Source: Warburgia ugandensis (Eukaryota; Streptophyta; Magnoliopsida; Canellales; Canellaceae). From it: a stretch of 64,000 nt of DNA. Position 1 is the stretch's first letter. Every line of letters begins with the position of its first letter. The stretch covers positions 60,919,880-60,983,879 of the forward strand of contig CP141132.1 in NCBI GenBank assembly GCA_035236585.1. Direction: 5' to 3'. Position numbers and translations under genes: made by a program. Below, piece after piece: positions 13,401-22,035 of the stretch. The notes under the pieces are model-generated. The model saw nothing but the letters and a program-made list of their open reading frames with translations, ran no database searches and was not told where the DNA came from.

Positions 13401-13846
13401 ATTAATCAGTTGAGTAAAAATTTTGTCAGGTTGGTAGATGAAGGTAATTAAGATTGAGAAGGTAAACATGATGTCGAATTGTAAAACTTAAATTTGGCCT
13501 ATTTTCATCATTCATGTCTTCCTTTTTCCCTCAAAATAAGAAAGCCCCTTTCGAATCGATCGCAAAAGAAGAACAATAAAGAAAAGGAGCTATGTCTCAG
13601 AATAAAGCGATGATGGAGAATTACCGGTCCGTGGGAGCGGTGGCGAGCGACAGGAAATGGAAAAACCGTTGGTTTCGGAAGAGAGGAAAGTGTCAGTTTT
13701 TGCTCCTGTTGGGATTTTGAGGAGGAAAACCCCTTCTCTACGATGTTGCCTATGAGATTTAAAGGATCCAATTTCTTGGATGGAACAGCGAAAGGAGGCT
13801 TTCGAGAAGAAGAAGTCATATTAACACCATTGTCATCCGTCTCCAT
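4320..13846 (-). CDS. IYO: MINIYO/RPAP1-type RNA polymerase II associated protein, 5' part of gene
   Basis: Gene-level entry. Three coding exons on the minus strand (13846-13625, 9775-8719, 4426-4320) join without breaking frame: intron 1 is phase 0, intron 2 splits a codon as G|CT, and exon 3 ends in phase 0. Total so far is 1,386 nt, 462 codons, with no in-frame stop. In Arabidopsis, MINIYO/RPAP1 associates with RNA polymerase II, promotes transcriptional elongation, and acts as a switch for cell differentiation when it enters the nucleus. Family proteins are about 1,400-1,600 residues, so only the N-terminal third is here. The intact frame and good splice sites suggest a live gene whose 3' exons lie beyond the left edge. 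Introns are 3,849 bp and 4,292 bp and hold several transposon insertions. Confidence 0.85.
4677..4856 (-). mobile_element. Au SINE (minus strand)
   Basis: Read on the minus strand this 180-bp unit matches the Au SINE plan from memory. It has a box A-like GGCGTAACGGTAAAAGTTG, a box B-like GGTTCAATGCG after a CACATGACC/AGGTCAC block, then AGCCTCTTGCA, TAAGGCTGC, TTGTGGTCCGGCCCTTCC, GTGCACTGGGG, and a short T-rich tail. It is flanked by an exact 17-bp target duplication, CAATTATGTACCCTAAT, at 4660-4676 and 4857-4873. Only the tail side of the copy has drifted, so insertion is fairly recent relative to the element it sits in. Confidence 0.9.
4861..6140. mobile_element. DNA element with ~115-125-bp terminal inverted repeats (MULE-like or fold-back)
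   Basis: The left end (about 4861-4985, continuing leftward as TTATGTACCCTAAT before the SINE) aligns in inverted orientation with the right end (about 6028-6140). Matched blocks include TATGTACC(C)TAAT, GAAAATCT, GGCC and CATCTAA. Identity by eye is about 70%. Long TIRs and a ~1.3-kb non-coding body fit a non-autonomous MULE or fold-back element. A ~40-bp motif (ATTAGTAGG...GAAGCATCCAATC) occurs twice inside, near 5130 and 5290. No transposase was seen. The Au SINE is inserted at the outer edge of the left TIR. Confidence 0.6.
6141..7323. other. Intron 2 sequence, nothing recognised
   Basis: AT-rich sequence with homopolymer tracts, lying between exons 2 and 3 of the MINIYO-like gene. Short open frames here show no family resemblance. 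Confidence 0.5.
7324..7707. repeat. Fold-back repeat with two ~190-bp arms (TRIM/LTR-like arms)
   Basis: The left arm (about 7324-7516) is the inverted copy of the right arm (about 7518-7707). The centre is a short palindrome, CCTATGAG-TTTAAG-CTCATAGG. The right arm reads TGGTATCAGAGC (near 7548), the complement of the initiator tRNA-Met 3' end commonly used as a plant retroelement primer site, and GTGTGTTAGATATATAACC. The arms therefore look like terminal parts of a small LTR-type (TRIM-like) retroelement arranged head to head. It is a fossil in intron 2 of the MINIYO-like gene. Confidence 0.7.
7708..8718. other. Intron 2 sequence, nothing recognised
   Basis: AT-rich sequence without recognisable coding or repeat content, ending at the exon 2 donor. 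Confidence 0.5.
8719..9775 (-). CDS. IYO: MINIYO/RPAP1 exon 2
   Basis: The exon is 1,057 bp and encodes residues 75-426. It starts after TTTTTACAG (acceptor AG at 9777-9776) with HWAPVGIEL and ends at GGTG|GTAAGC (last exon base 8719). Visible parts are an acidic stretch (DDEEDRDD, about 86-94), FDPIAASAHPIQRKQKKGLD (about 97-116) as in other plant IYO proteins, and a long low-conservation linker. Then comes the RPAP1 N-domain core (EIDAENNARLQKM, then TPEEIAEAQAEIMEKLRP, about 279-309), followed by a basic patch KRRGRDRTGKQKK that could act as a nuclear localisation signal. The start of the RPAP1 C-domain follows (WNAWTDRVEKVRALRFSLDG, about 394-413). No stop or frameshift is seen. Confidence 0.9.
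10340..12290 (+). mobile_element. L1-type LINE remnant, 5' truncated and decayed
   Basis: The element lies in intron 1 of the MINIYO-like gene, in the opposite orientation. Pieces of an L1-type ORF2 appear in order. The reverse transcriptase part has AQNVFFPGRQIHDNILLAHE (10530-10590) and the catalytic box MYADDVLVSVE (10889-10921). Next is the thumb-side SKSGRLTLLSSV (11180-11215). Last comes a zf-RVT-like C-terminal part (around 11970-12060) with C-x2-C and H...C spacing (KLCPMCNAQ, then HLLPHCEQV). Several stops and frame shifts separate them. The endonuclease is not seen, as expected for 5' truncation. No clear poly(A) tail or target duplication was found, so both ends are approximate. 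Confidence 0.8.
12291..13624. other. Rest of intron 1, nothing recognised
   Basis: AT-rich intronic sequence up to the exon 1 donor (CCG|GTAATT, GT at 13624-13623). No coding or repeat structure could be supported. Confidence 0.5.
13625..13846 (-). CDS. IYO: MINIYO/RPAP1 exon 1 with start codon
   Basis: The exon encodes residues 1-74. It opens with METDDNGVNM and contains LIGNIVEKGF (about 31-40) and PFPVARHRSHGP (63-74). The last two are the most conserved N-terminal motifs of plant MINIYO proteins, and in relatives the second is followed, as here, by a short segment ending in APVG or SPVG. The ATG at 13846 was chosen because it gives the family's usual distance to LIGNIVEKG. The donor is CCG|GTAATT in phase 0. 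The 5' UTR should lie just above 13846. Confidence 0.9.
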
Positions 13847-15943
13847 TGTTGTTTATTGAAGAAATCCCGAAGACCTTCTCGCAGACGTTGAGAAGAAGCA
13901 GTCTGCAGCCAGCACTAGAACTGCAAAGCAGGTACTGTTCAAAGGGTACGAGGATAGGAGAGGGATGGAGGGAAGAGGTTTTGCTTTGTTTGCAGTTGCA
14001 ACTAGCGATAGGCAACAACAATTTTATTATGAGTTTTTTGGAAAAATGCTACTATAATCGGCATTTTTGCAGAAAACAGTCCATAGTTTTTTTAGTTTGC
14101 AAATCTGCCACTAAACTTTCGTGCAAAATTGTTAGTTTCCAATCTTCTTCCTTGTTAATTTTTCAAATTTTCAATATCACGCTTCTTCTTTTTTCTCTCT
14201 TAATACGTTCTAACAAACCTTCTACCTCAAGGATGCAAACATTATTAAGTTGCAGACTTTGGCCACTAAATTCAAAGACTTCCCAATAAAAAGTTTTGGT
14301 AAAACTTGATGTGCAATACAACTCGATAGCAAGTAATGGTATGGTTAGATTTCAACAAAAGATCAACCAATAGTGAGATATTCAATCATAAACATATCAT
14401 ATTTACCGATCTATACAACAATACCTGTTAAGCTTCTACAACAAAATTCAATAATTTAAACTTTGATTTCTAATTAAAAACTGATATAAAATTCTTCCTA
14501 ATACAAATTAGAAGGTAATCAGTGCTTTTGATCAATAAAAAATATAATAAATTAAAGAAAAATTCATGTTTAGAACATAAGCAAAATATTATTACTATTC
14601 ATGTAAACAATGAACAGTAGCAGACTTTAAGTTCTTCGTTCGATGCCTTTTCAAATGAAAATTGAAAATCTAAGACTTGTCTTTTTCTTCTCAATGTCTT
14701 CTATCTAGCACAATCAATTTCAAAGATTTCGTTAATTAACAAAGTGAAATGTCATGTGCAAAATCCTCATATTCACCATTATCTGTTGAGAGAAGGATAG
14801 TATCAAAATTTTGAAAAAACTAGCATGAAAGGAGGATGGAAAACTTGTAGAATGATAATTTTGCAAAGCTCATGAAAACTTGATTACAAATTTACAAAAC
14901 TTAAAAAATGTTGCAATTTTTGCAAAAATGCCAAAATGTAATGTCATTTTTGCAAAGAAAATCCTTTTATTTTCCTGTGCTGCCAAACATGCATATTTTC
15001 ACTTTAAATATACTAGCGAGCTAAAATGAGAAAACAATTTTTAAACCCTAATATTTAAAAAAATCTCAAATTAATTTATGTACTCTTGGACGGCATAGAT
15101 TAAACACCAAGCTTGTAAAGTTACATTAATTTAGTCCTACATTGTTAAATGAGATAACACTTGTAGCCCATTGGCAGCTTGTATTTTGACATGGATTTTG
15201 TCCTAGCCTTGTTAGTAGTTGACCGTGCCAAAAGTGGTAATATAATGTTAACATAATAAGAGAAAGAATGATGTCCTCTTCATTCAAATGAGGTCCTCTT
15301 CATTCACCCCGTTGCCAAGCACTAATTCTATTTTTCAAATTAAACAATACAAGTTTAGAAACATCACATCAGACATTGGAAAAGATCATATTAAAGTCTC
15401 AAATTATCATTTGCATGAAATTAGGTTTCACCCTCTTCATTCTTTGTCTTGGATCCCCAACATTTTCGGAAGCTTCATTTTGGGTAACATATATACTCAG
15501 ATGATGAGGTAGTTTTGAAGATGAAATGTCCAAATGTCGAGGTTATTTGAAACTCTACAAGTCAAGGATGAAGAAGAATAAGCTTCTGAAGTGCTCCAAC
15601 TAGGTTGGAGAAGGAGGATATAGGTACTTTAGTTGAAAAGATCAAGCTTGTGGAAATTTAATTAGCATTGTTGTTTCTTTGACTGCCTTTGATGCAGAAT
15701 CAAGAGACCAACATCTCTTGCTTGCCAATGTATTTTCTACTCCAAGAGGAAGCCCTTCAACTAGAGAGTCAGAACAGGTGGTGTAATATGGCTAGTGTTC
15801 ATTCTGTTAGTGTTGTCTTTGATGCTAGCCAAGGTTATTTTTATTTTGAAATAATTTGTGAAAAGGCAAGTTGTAATGTGATGAAAGATAATTAGATTAT
15901 AATGCAGATACACCTTTGCAAGTTGTTGATCATTGTACTCAAT
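13847..15943. other. Upstream region of the MINIYO-like gene and AT-rich spacer
   Basis: This stretch presumably holds the 5' UTR and promoter of the minus-strand gene, but no TATA box or other element could be assigned with confidence. The plus-strand frame at 13846-14289 is a shadow without family resemblance. A 20-bp direct repeat (GTCCTCTTCATTCAAATGAG and its near copy) sits near 15270-15300. No gene recognised. Confidence 0.45.
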
Positions 15944-15951
15944 CTCAAAAT
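15944..15951. repeat. Left 8-bp target site duplication (CTCAAAAT)
   Basis: CTCAAAAT lies immediately before the TAGGGGTGGCAA terminus and is repeated exactly at 31130-31137 after the opposite terminus. Eight base pairs is the target duplication length of the hAT superfamily. Confidence 0.9.
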
Positions 15952-16150
15952 TAGGGGTGGCAATTCAGGTTGGCGGGCCGTATTTGTGGCGACACGAACA
16001 CGACATGATTAATAGTCGTGTCAAAAACCTATGACTCATACACAACCCGGTTCTTAAAAAAATGACACAACATGACCTGTGTAACACGATTAATTGACTG
16101 AGTCGTGTTGGATACACGACACGAAATGACACGACACGACATGAAACAAC
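15952..16150. repeat. Left hAT terminus and ACACGAC-rich subterminal region
   Basis: The terminus starts TAGGGGTGGCAATTCAGG and continues with many copies of ACACGA, CGTGTC and GACACGAC in both orientations, ending near GACACGACATGAAAC. This resembles the sequence composition of plant hAT ends and hAT MITEs, where such short motifs are likely transposase binding sites. Confidence 0.8.
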
Positions 16151-16226
16151 TCGATTTCCCTTTTACAACTTAGTAAAAAAAACTGCTCCCAAGGGAATGG
16201 AGCCGCTGCTAAACCAACTATAAAAC

Positions 16227-16338
16227 ATAGGATGGTTATGACATAACCGTCCTATAAGTTATGTTTTATAGGACGGTTGTAAAATAACCGTCCTATATGT
16301 TAAGTTTTATAGGACGGTTGTACGATAACCATCCTATA
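16227..16338. repeat. Palindrome cluster 1 (three hairpins)
   Basis: Three consecutive hairpins with stems of the TAGGACGGTT/AACCGTCCTA type and 6-8-bp loops, spaced about 40-45 bp apart. The cluster is about 275 bp inside the left terminus. Confidence 0.9.
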
Positions 16339-17059
16339 TGTTATGTGTTTTATTGGAACGTTGTGATTGATCTTCTGATTCTGACTTAACGAATCTTTGA
16401 TCACCTGAAGCAATGACAATGAGGTTTTGGAGCAGAAAATCAGAATTCAATGGCATGGGTCTTTCAGTTATGAACAACTAAACTTTCAACTCAACCCCCA
16501 AATAAATTGTTAGGATGGAATTCATTTCTCCAACCCCTCTCATGCTCATTGTCATTGGTCATTGCTCTATCCACTGATCCGCACGACAAGTAGATAGACA
16601 AACACAGAAAAGCATTACTAACTAGTATTGGTGAAAATTGAACTATACCAAATTACCAATAAAGTTTCTGTAACATTTTAGTATTTTATTTAGAAGCAAC
16701 ACAGTTCTTTACACCACTCACTGACTCACATCACATGATATGTAAAAGAGACTGAAATGAATCAAATAACCACAATAGTAGTAAATAAATAGGGATTAAG
16801 TAGCACATGAGGGAAATCTACTTCCATCAATGTATCAAACACAACAAATTAAAATAAGTTATGAAAATTATACAAATTAATCAAAATGAATTAATCCAGA
16901 GTCTTCAGTTGGTTGAAATGATCCTGCATTGCTACTTATGCTTACAATGTCCTCGACAAACTCATCCATGGCAACTGTAATGGTAGAGTCTACAATCATA
17001 TAGAATAAACACGCATTAGTCATTACTAAGCTCATATAAAATATAATGTAAATATAGAA
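16339..17059. other. Spacer between left palindromes and hAT gene
   Basis: Holds the presumed 3' UTR of the minus-strand hAT transposase gene. No other feature recognised. Confidence 0.5.
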
Positions 17060-19200
17060 TTATAAACTATTACCTTTCAATCCATATAGCCAATCTCTTA
17101 CACAAATCAATGCTTGCACGATATCTGGCTTTAAAGTAGATCTATATTGGTCAAGAACTCGACCACCAACGCTAAAAATAGACTCTGATGCAACTATAGA
17201 TATAGGAATGCTCAAGACATCACGAGCCATGGCAACAAGTTCAGGATACATAAAATCAACATTTGAATCAAATATAAATGTAAATAAGATTACAGAAAAT
17301 AGTGTTTACATGATATTATTAGTCAAACAACCTGTATTGATTGCCTTTCTAGAATGCAAGAATGTCTAGCTTTGACTCTTGCAATCTTGGTTCATCCAAA
17401 TAAAGCTCCAATTGTGATTTTTGCATAGCCAAAGTACCTCCTTCACCTTCAAATGAATCAAATTCCTAATACAAATACATTATATTATTCAATGTACTAT
17501 AAGACAATTCATAGCAAATTTTAATATGCTAAGTAGTAAGCGACATATAATGAAAGATACAATTATAAATAAAATTACCTTCATGACATCTAAAACCTCT
17601 TGACTATATGACATGTTCTGTCTATCATCAGTACCTCTAGCCACTGGGGAAGATGAGGAGGAAGGAATAGGATAAATCTTAACCATATATTCATTGAAGA
17701 GAGAGAATAACTTTTTCTGAACTTGAGTAAACTCCAAGCAGCCACTGCCAAACAATTTCTTGTACAAGAATTCCACAAAGGAGAGCTTATACCGAGGATC
17801 CAACACACATGCAATTGCCAAAATGGTGTTGAATTCAGACCAGTACTTTGAAAACTCGGCAAACATTTGAGTGGACATACGCTTCATATAGTCATCATCA
17901 CTTCTCATGTATTGTGTTAAACTCAAATAAATTACAAATGTTGCACGAAGGTAGAGATTTGCAGTGGGATACTTGGATCCAAAGAACATGCAGGTGGCAT
18001 CATAAAAAACTGCCAAAAACTTTGAAATTTTTGTAACCTTTTCTCATTCATTGAAAGAAGGACAGTGCTTATAATTTGAGTCACTTAGTTCTAAGTGACA
18101 AAATGCACGTTGGTAACAAAGAGCACTTTCAAGCATCAAATAGGTTGAGTTCCATCTTGTAAGACAATCTTGTCTTAAGCCTTTTTTTGTCTCAATTGAC
18201 ATGTGATTCACACACTCTAAAAAAATTTGTTTTCAACTTTGTCATGCTTTGACATACTTGATACTCTCTCTAATTTTTTGAATAGCATCATTAATTTCTT
18301 TCAAACCATCTTGCACAATCAAATTCAAAACATGAAAACAACAACGTAGATGAAGGAACTCTCTACCACAAACAAGAGTGTTCCTGATGTTTAATTGATG
18401 CCTTAACATCTCAATAGAAGAATCATTAGCAGAAGCATTGTCTAAAGTGATTAAAAAAAAATATTTTTCTCAATTTCCCATTCTACCAATAATGAGTATA
18501 TCTTTTCTACTAATGATATTCCATTATGTGGAGGTGGTAGGAAACAGAAATTTAATATCCTCTTTTGTAAAACCCACTGACTATATAGAAAATGTGCTAT
18601 GAGACTTATATAACCATCAATAATACAAGAAGTCCACAAATCCGATATCAAACTTATCCTGCCAGGTGCCAACTTTAACATCTCTTTTATCTTTCCTTTT
18701 TCTCTTTTATACATTCTCAGAACATTTGCTTTTACTGTATTTCTACTAATCAAGTGCAAATCTGCATGCAAATATTTCAGTAGAGTTCTAATTCCATCAT
18801 ACTCAACAAATTGGAGAGGCAAATCATGCAAAACAACTGCAGCTGCTACTAACTCACGATAAACTTCAGGATTAAACTCATTATCTGAAGCTACACTTAA
18901 TGACATACTCCCCTGACTTTGAGATAAAAGCAACTGGCCTATATCATGAGAAGAGCTCCGTTGACAAGTCTTTATATGACGTTTTCAATTACCAGTGCCA
19001 AATTTGCTATCGCAAATATATATTGCAGAGCACTTCTTGCATTTACACCTTTGCCTTCCATCTTCTGATAGAGGAAGGTGTTCAAAAAATTTTCAAACTG
19101 GAGACATTAGTTTCCTATGATTTTTACCTTTATTGAATTTTGAAACTAACTCCACGTTCTCCAAATCAACAAGCTTATCATCATCGTTGTTGTGGTGTAG
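17060..19200 (-). pseudogene. hAT transposase (BED finger, RNase-H-like core, dimerisation domain), decayed
   Basis: Parts appear in family order on the minus strand. The BED zinc finger is at about 19085-18955 (CKKCSAIYICDSKFG, then KRHIKTC). The N-terminal part of the core is in a 160-residue frame at 18933-18451 (FVEYDGIRTLLKYL, SDLWTSCIIDGYISL). The insertion side of the core is at about 18450-18240 (DNASAND, HLRCCFHVLNLIVQDGL). A DUF4413-like part is at 18016-17489 (AVFYDATCMFFGS, ACVLDPRYKLSFVEF). The C-terminal hAT dimerisation domain is at 17251-17060 (SIPISIVASESIFSVGGRVLD, with a break before it). Damage includes a frame shift at the A9 run near 18455, broken frames around 18040-18230, and a TAG in the DILAFWK motif near 17352. 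Introns appear to separate the last two parts. The cysteine pair and HLRCC-H motif are retained. Confidence 0.85.
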
Positions 19201-19707
19201 CATATTTAAGTTATCAGAAACATCAGTGCTCCCAACTTCAACTTATGCCCTATATTGCAAAATGTAAATGACAAAAAAAAAAATTAGTTCACACTAACAG
19301 TAAACTAAACACTACACCAACAATTACTAATAAGGGAAGGGAGCGAGAGTGTGGAATGAAAAGAATCAGAATCATAATTTCATAAAGAAATAACAAAAAA
19401 CAAACACATAATTGTGGTGCTGTACCTGTAGTAGTAGGGGTGTTGCTCCTCATCGTGTTAGAAGGGTTAAACTTGAAGAAGATATCTGGAAAGGAAAATC
19501 TGCAACATATGTAAAATTGTAAATTATAAAAGCAGCTTGGGTTAGGTTGGGTTTGGGGAGCCTTTAACTGATTCAGGCGATTCTGTATTTGATTGATGTT
19601 ATTTATATATGACGGCTCAATAACAACAGTCTTATAATATAACAAAAAATAAAAGACCGTTGATAATAGTCAATATTACAGGACAGTTAATAGAAAAGAA
19701 AACCAAA
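19201..19707. other. Upstream region of the hAT gene
   Basis: Probable leader and promoter side of the minus-strand hAT gene. A minus-strand frame at 19645-19289 is open but not recognisable. No TATA box is assigned. Confidence 0.4.
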
Positions 19708-19973
19708 TAGGACAGTTATGTATTAACCGTCCTATATTGTCTAAATATAGGACGGTTATGCACTAACCATCCTATTTATAAAATATAGGACGGTTATGCA
19801 CTAACCGTCCTATATTTATAAAATATAGGATGGTTATGTATTTACCGTCCTATATTGTATAAATATAGGACGGTTAGTGCATAACCGTCCTATATTTGTA
19901 ACATATAGGATGGTTTTACGTTAGCCGTCCTATATTGTCTAAATATAGGACGGTTATGCATGAACTGTCCTAT
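19708..19973. repeat. Palindrome cluster 2 (seven hairpins)
   Basis: Seven consecutive imperfect palindromes spaced about 38-45 bp, each a TAGGA(C/T)(G/A)GTT stem, a short loop, and the inverted stem. A half copy (AGGACAGTT) lies just to the left near 19680. The cluster is located in the divergent region between the two genes. Confidence 0.9.
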
Positions 19974-20984
19974 TTTAGACATATGGGATATGGTTTATTA
20001 GTACTTTACCAATCTGTGAGTGTGACTGTGATGTGCCAGATTTCCAGTGACCAGTCTGCCTGTGTCGACAAACCGCCTAGCCTTGGCGCCGGCCTGCCTA
20101 ACAGGGACAGATAGCCTTCTTTCCTCCAATTCCAAACTAGCAAGTGGCAACTGGAGTTAATGAAACTTACACTTCAATCATTTGTCAAATATTTTGAGTC
20201 CTTGTCCTTGATGTTACTTGTTATGTTAGATCCGATGTGTGGGCCTCCCTTGTAGTGGCGGGAAAATAAAATGAAAACTGAAAACATAAAGGTTTAACTT
20301 TAACTAATTAATAATTATCTAGGTCTACTAAGTCAATTTAATCTAAGGCAATTGTTTTGTCTTTTTGTATGTAAGTAAGCTCAAATCCAATTATCCAATT
20401 GAATTTGAAGTCTTATCCTAAAGCGCCCTAACCTGGCTGGTTGTTTGCTATAACTATAAGTTATAACTTATAACGGTATAACCTAAGGCTAAGATGTAGC
20501 TACGACCTACACAGTACGCACTGTCTCTAATTTTCTTATCAACCATTTTAAGATTAGCTGCGCACTATTAGTTACAAACTTACAAGTTACTTTTAGTAGA
20601 AAATTAGTTGACCAAGTTTTGTAACTTGTACAAGTACAAGTGATAGACTAACTAACTATCATATATTGTATAAAATTATAAATGCTAATGATTTTCTCAT
20701 GTTAATTTCACATGTCATCACCAAACACCAATTGATCTAATATATCTCTTTTTCATCAAATTCATGAATATCATGTATCCAACTCTTATAACTCAATATT
20801 TGTTTCTCATTTCTAACTCCTAATTGATGATAATAGATTGGGAATAACTCATTCATCTATGATCCATTGATCCATCATTCATGTAGAGTAAAATTTAGTA
20901 ACTCCCTTAGTAATATCATTCAACATTTGTGTTAATTCAACACATAACTCCTATTCTCTGTTCTCATTCTCACCTCACCTAAAT
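19974..20984. other. Divergent intergenic region inside the hAT-ended unit
   Basis: Begins with a short GC-rich patch (about 20040-20110, containing TTGGCGCCGGCC) and then turns AT-rich. No coding content was recognised. Confidence 0.5.
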
Positions 20985-21720
20985 ACCTAATGAGTTAATT
21001 ACATAACTAATAACTATTCCCTTCGGACCCTTCCTATACTCATTATCCACTAATGAGATAATTGCATAACTCTTTCTATACTCATTTTCAAGCTACTGAG
21101 TTAATTACATAACTGTTTCTATTCTCATTCACTCATTCTTACCTAATGAGTTAATTACATGACTCTTTCTTTACATATCGTCAACAACTTTTGAATTGAG
21201 TATGACTTACTTAACTTTGCTTTTTTAAGCTGATCCTCAACTGAGATCAGATGAGTTAAATACATAACACTTACTTTACTCATCCTCAACCTCAACAACT
21301 ATTGAATTGAGTATGACAGTATGAGTTACTTACATAACTTTGTTTAGTTTTTAAGCCGATACTCAATTGAGATGAGTTAATTACATATATGCTCTGTCTT
21401 TTTAAGTTAGCTCATCCTTAAGGAAATTAAGATGAGTTAATTACATAACTCTTTCTTTAGTCTATACTTAATAACTGATCTTTTTAAGCACATCCTCGAC
21501 TAAGATTAATTAATAACTCTTTCTTTACTCATCCAGTCATGTCATCCTCTTCAACTGAGATGAGTTAATTACATATATGCCCTGTCTTTTTAAGCTCATC
21601 CTTAAGGAGATTAAGATGAGTTAATTACATAACTCTTTCTTTACTCTATACTTAGTAACTATTTTTATTTGAGTATATCATCAACTAAGATTAATCAAAT
21701 ACATAACTCTTATAGCTTAT
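20985..21720. repeat. Imperfect direct repeats built on a GAGTTAATTACATAACT motif
   Basis: GAGTTAATTACATAACT followed by CTTTCTTTACTC or a near match occurs about nine times between 20992 and 21690 at irregular 55-120-bp spacing, alternating with CTCATCCTCAACTGAGAT-type motifs. It reads as a degenerate tandem array older than the 181-bp array. Confidence 0.75.
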
Positions 21721-21796
21721 AGCGTTATGCAACGGTTATGCAACAACTCAACAACCGTGAACCATCTACCTTTCTAATAAATAAATAAGACTTAAA

Positions 21797-21909
21797 CAAC
21801 CATCCTATATAACTTATAGGACATTAGACAGTTATAAAAAAAACCGTCCTATATATATTTGAATATTTCATTATATATTAAAGGATGGTTATTTAAAAAC
21901 CGTCCTATA
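21797..21909. repeat. Palindrome cluster 3 (about two hairpins)
   Basis: Two imperfect palindromes of the same family (GGACATTAGACAGTTATA...AACCGTCCTA and AGGATGGTTATTTAAAAACC), the last ending about 60 bp upstream of the first ATG of the plus-strand gene. Confidence 0.75.
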
Positions 21910-21969
21910 TTGTTCTACATATCATTTTTCACCTTGATTAGCCCTAATTTCAAATTTCAATCTTCCAAT

Positions 21970-22035
21970 GGTCCAACCTACTGAGAAGGTGAAAACGACC
22001 ATTCCTCTTCGATCTTTCACAAATCTAAGAGAAAA
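21970..22035 (+). CDS. Possible first exon of the Transposase_24/Ulp1 gene
   Basis: ATG at about 21970 opens a short frame, MVQPTEKVKTTIPLRSF and onward, that runs to AAAAAG|GTATGT. This is the founding unit of the 181-bp array; later units keep EKVKTTIPLRSF but have a TAG just before it. Whether this exon is ever spliced to the exon at 25975 cannot be told from sequence. Confidence 0.4.

Noticed and set aside
13846-14289. 147-codon plus-strand frame overlapping the MINIYO start
   Set aside because: It lies antisense to the gene's 5' end and has no recognisable domain or splice context.
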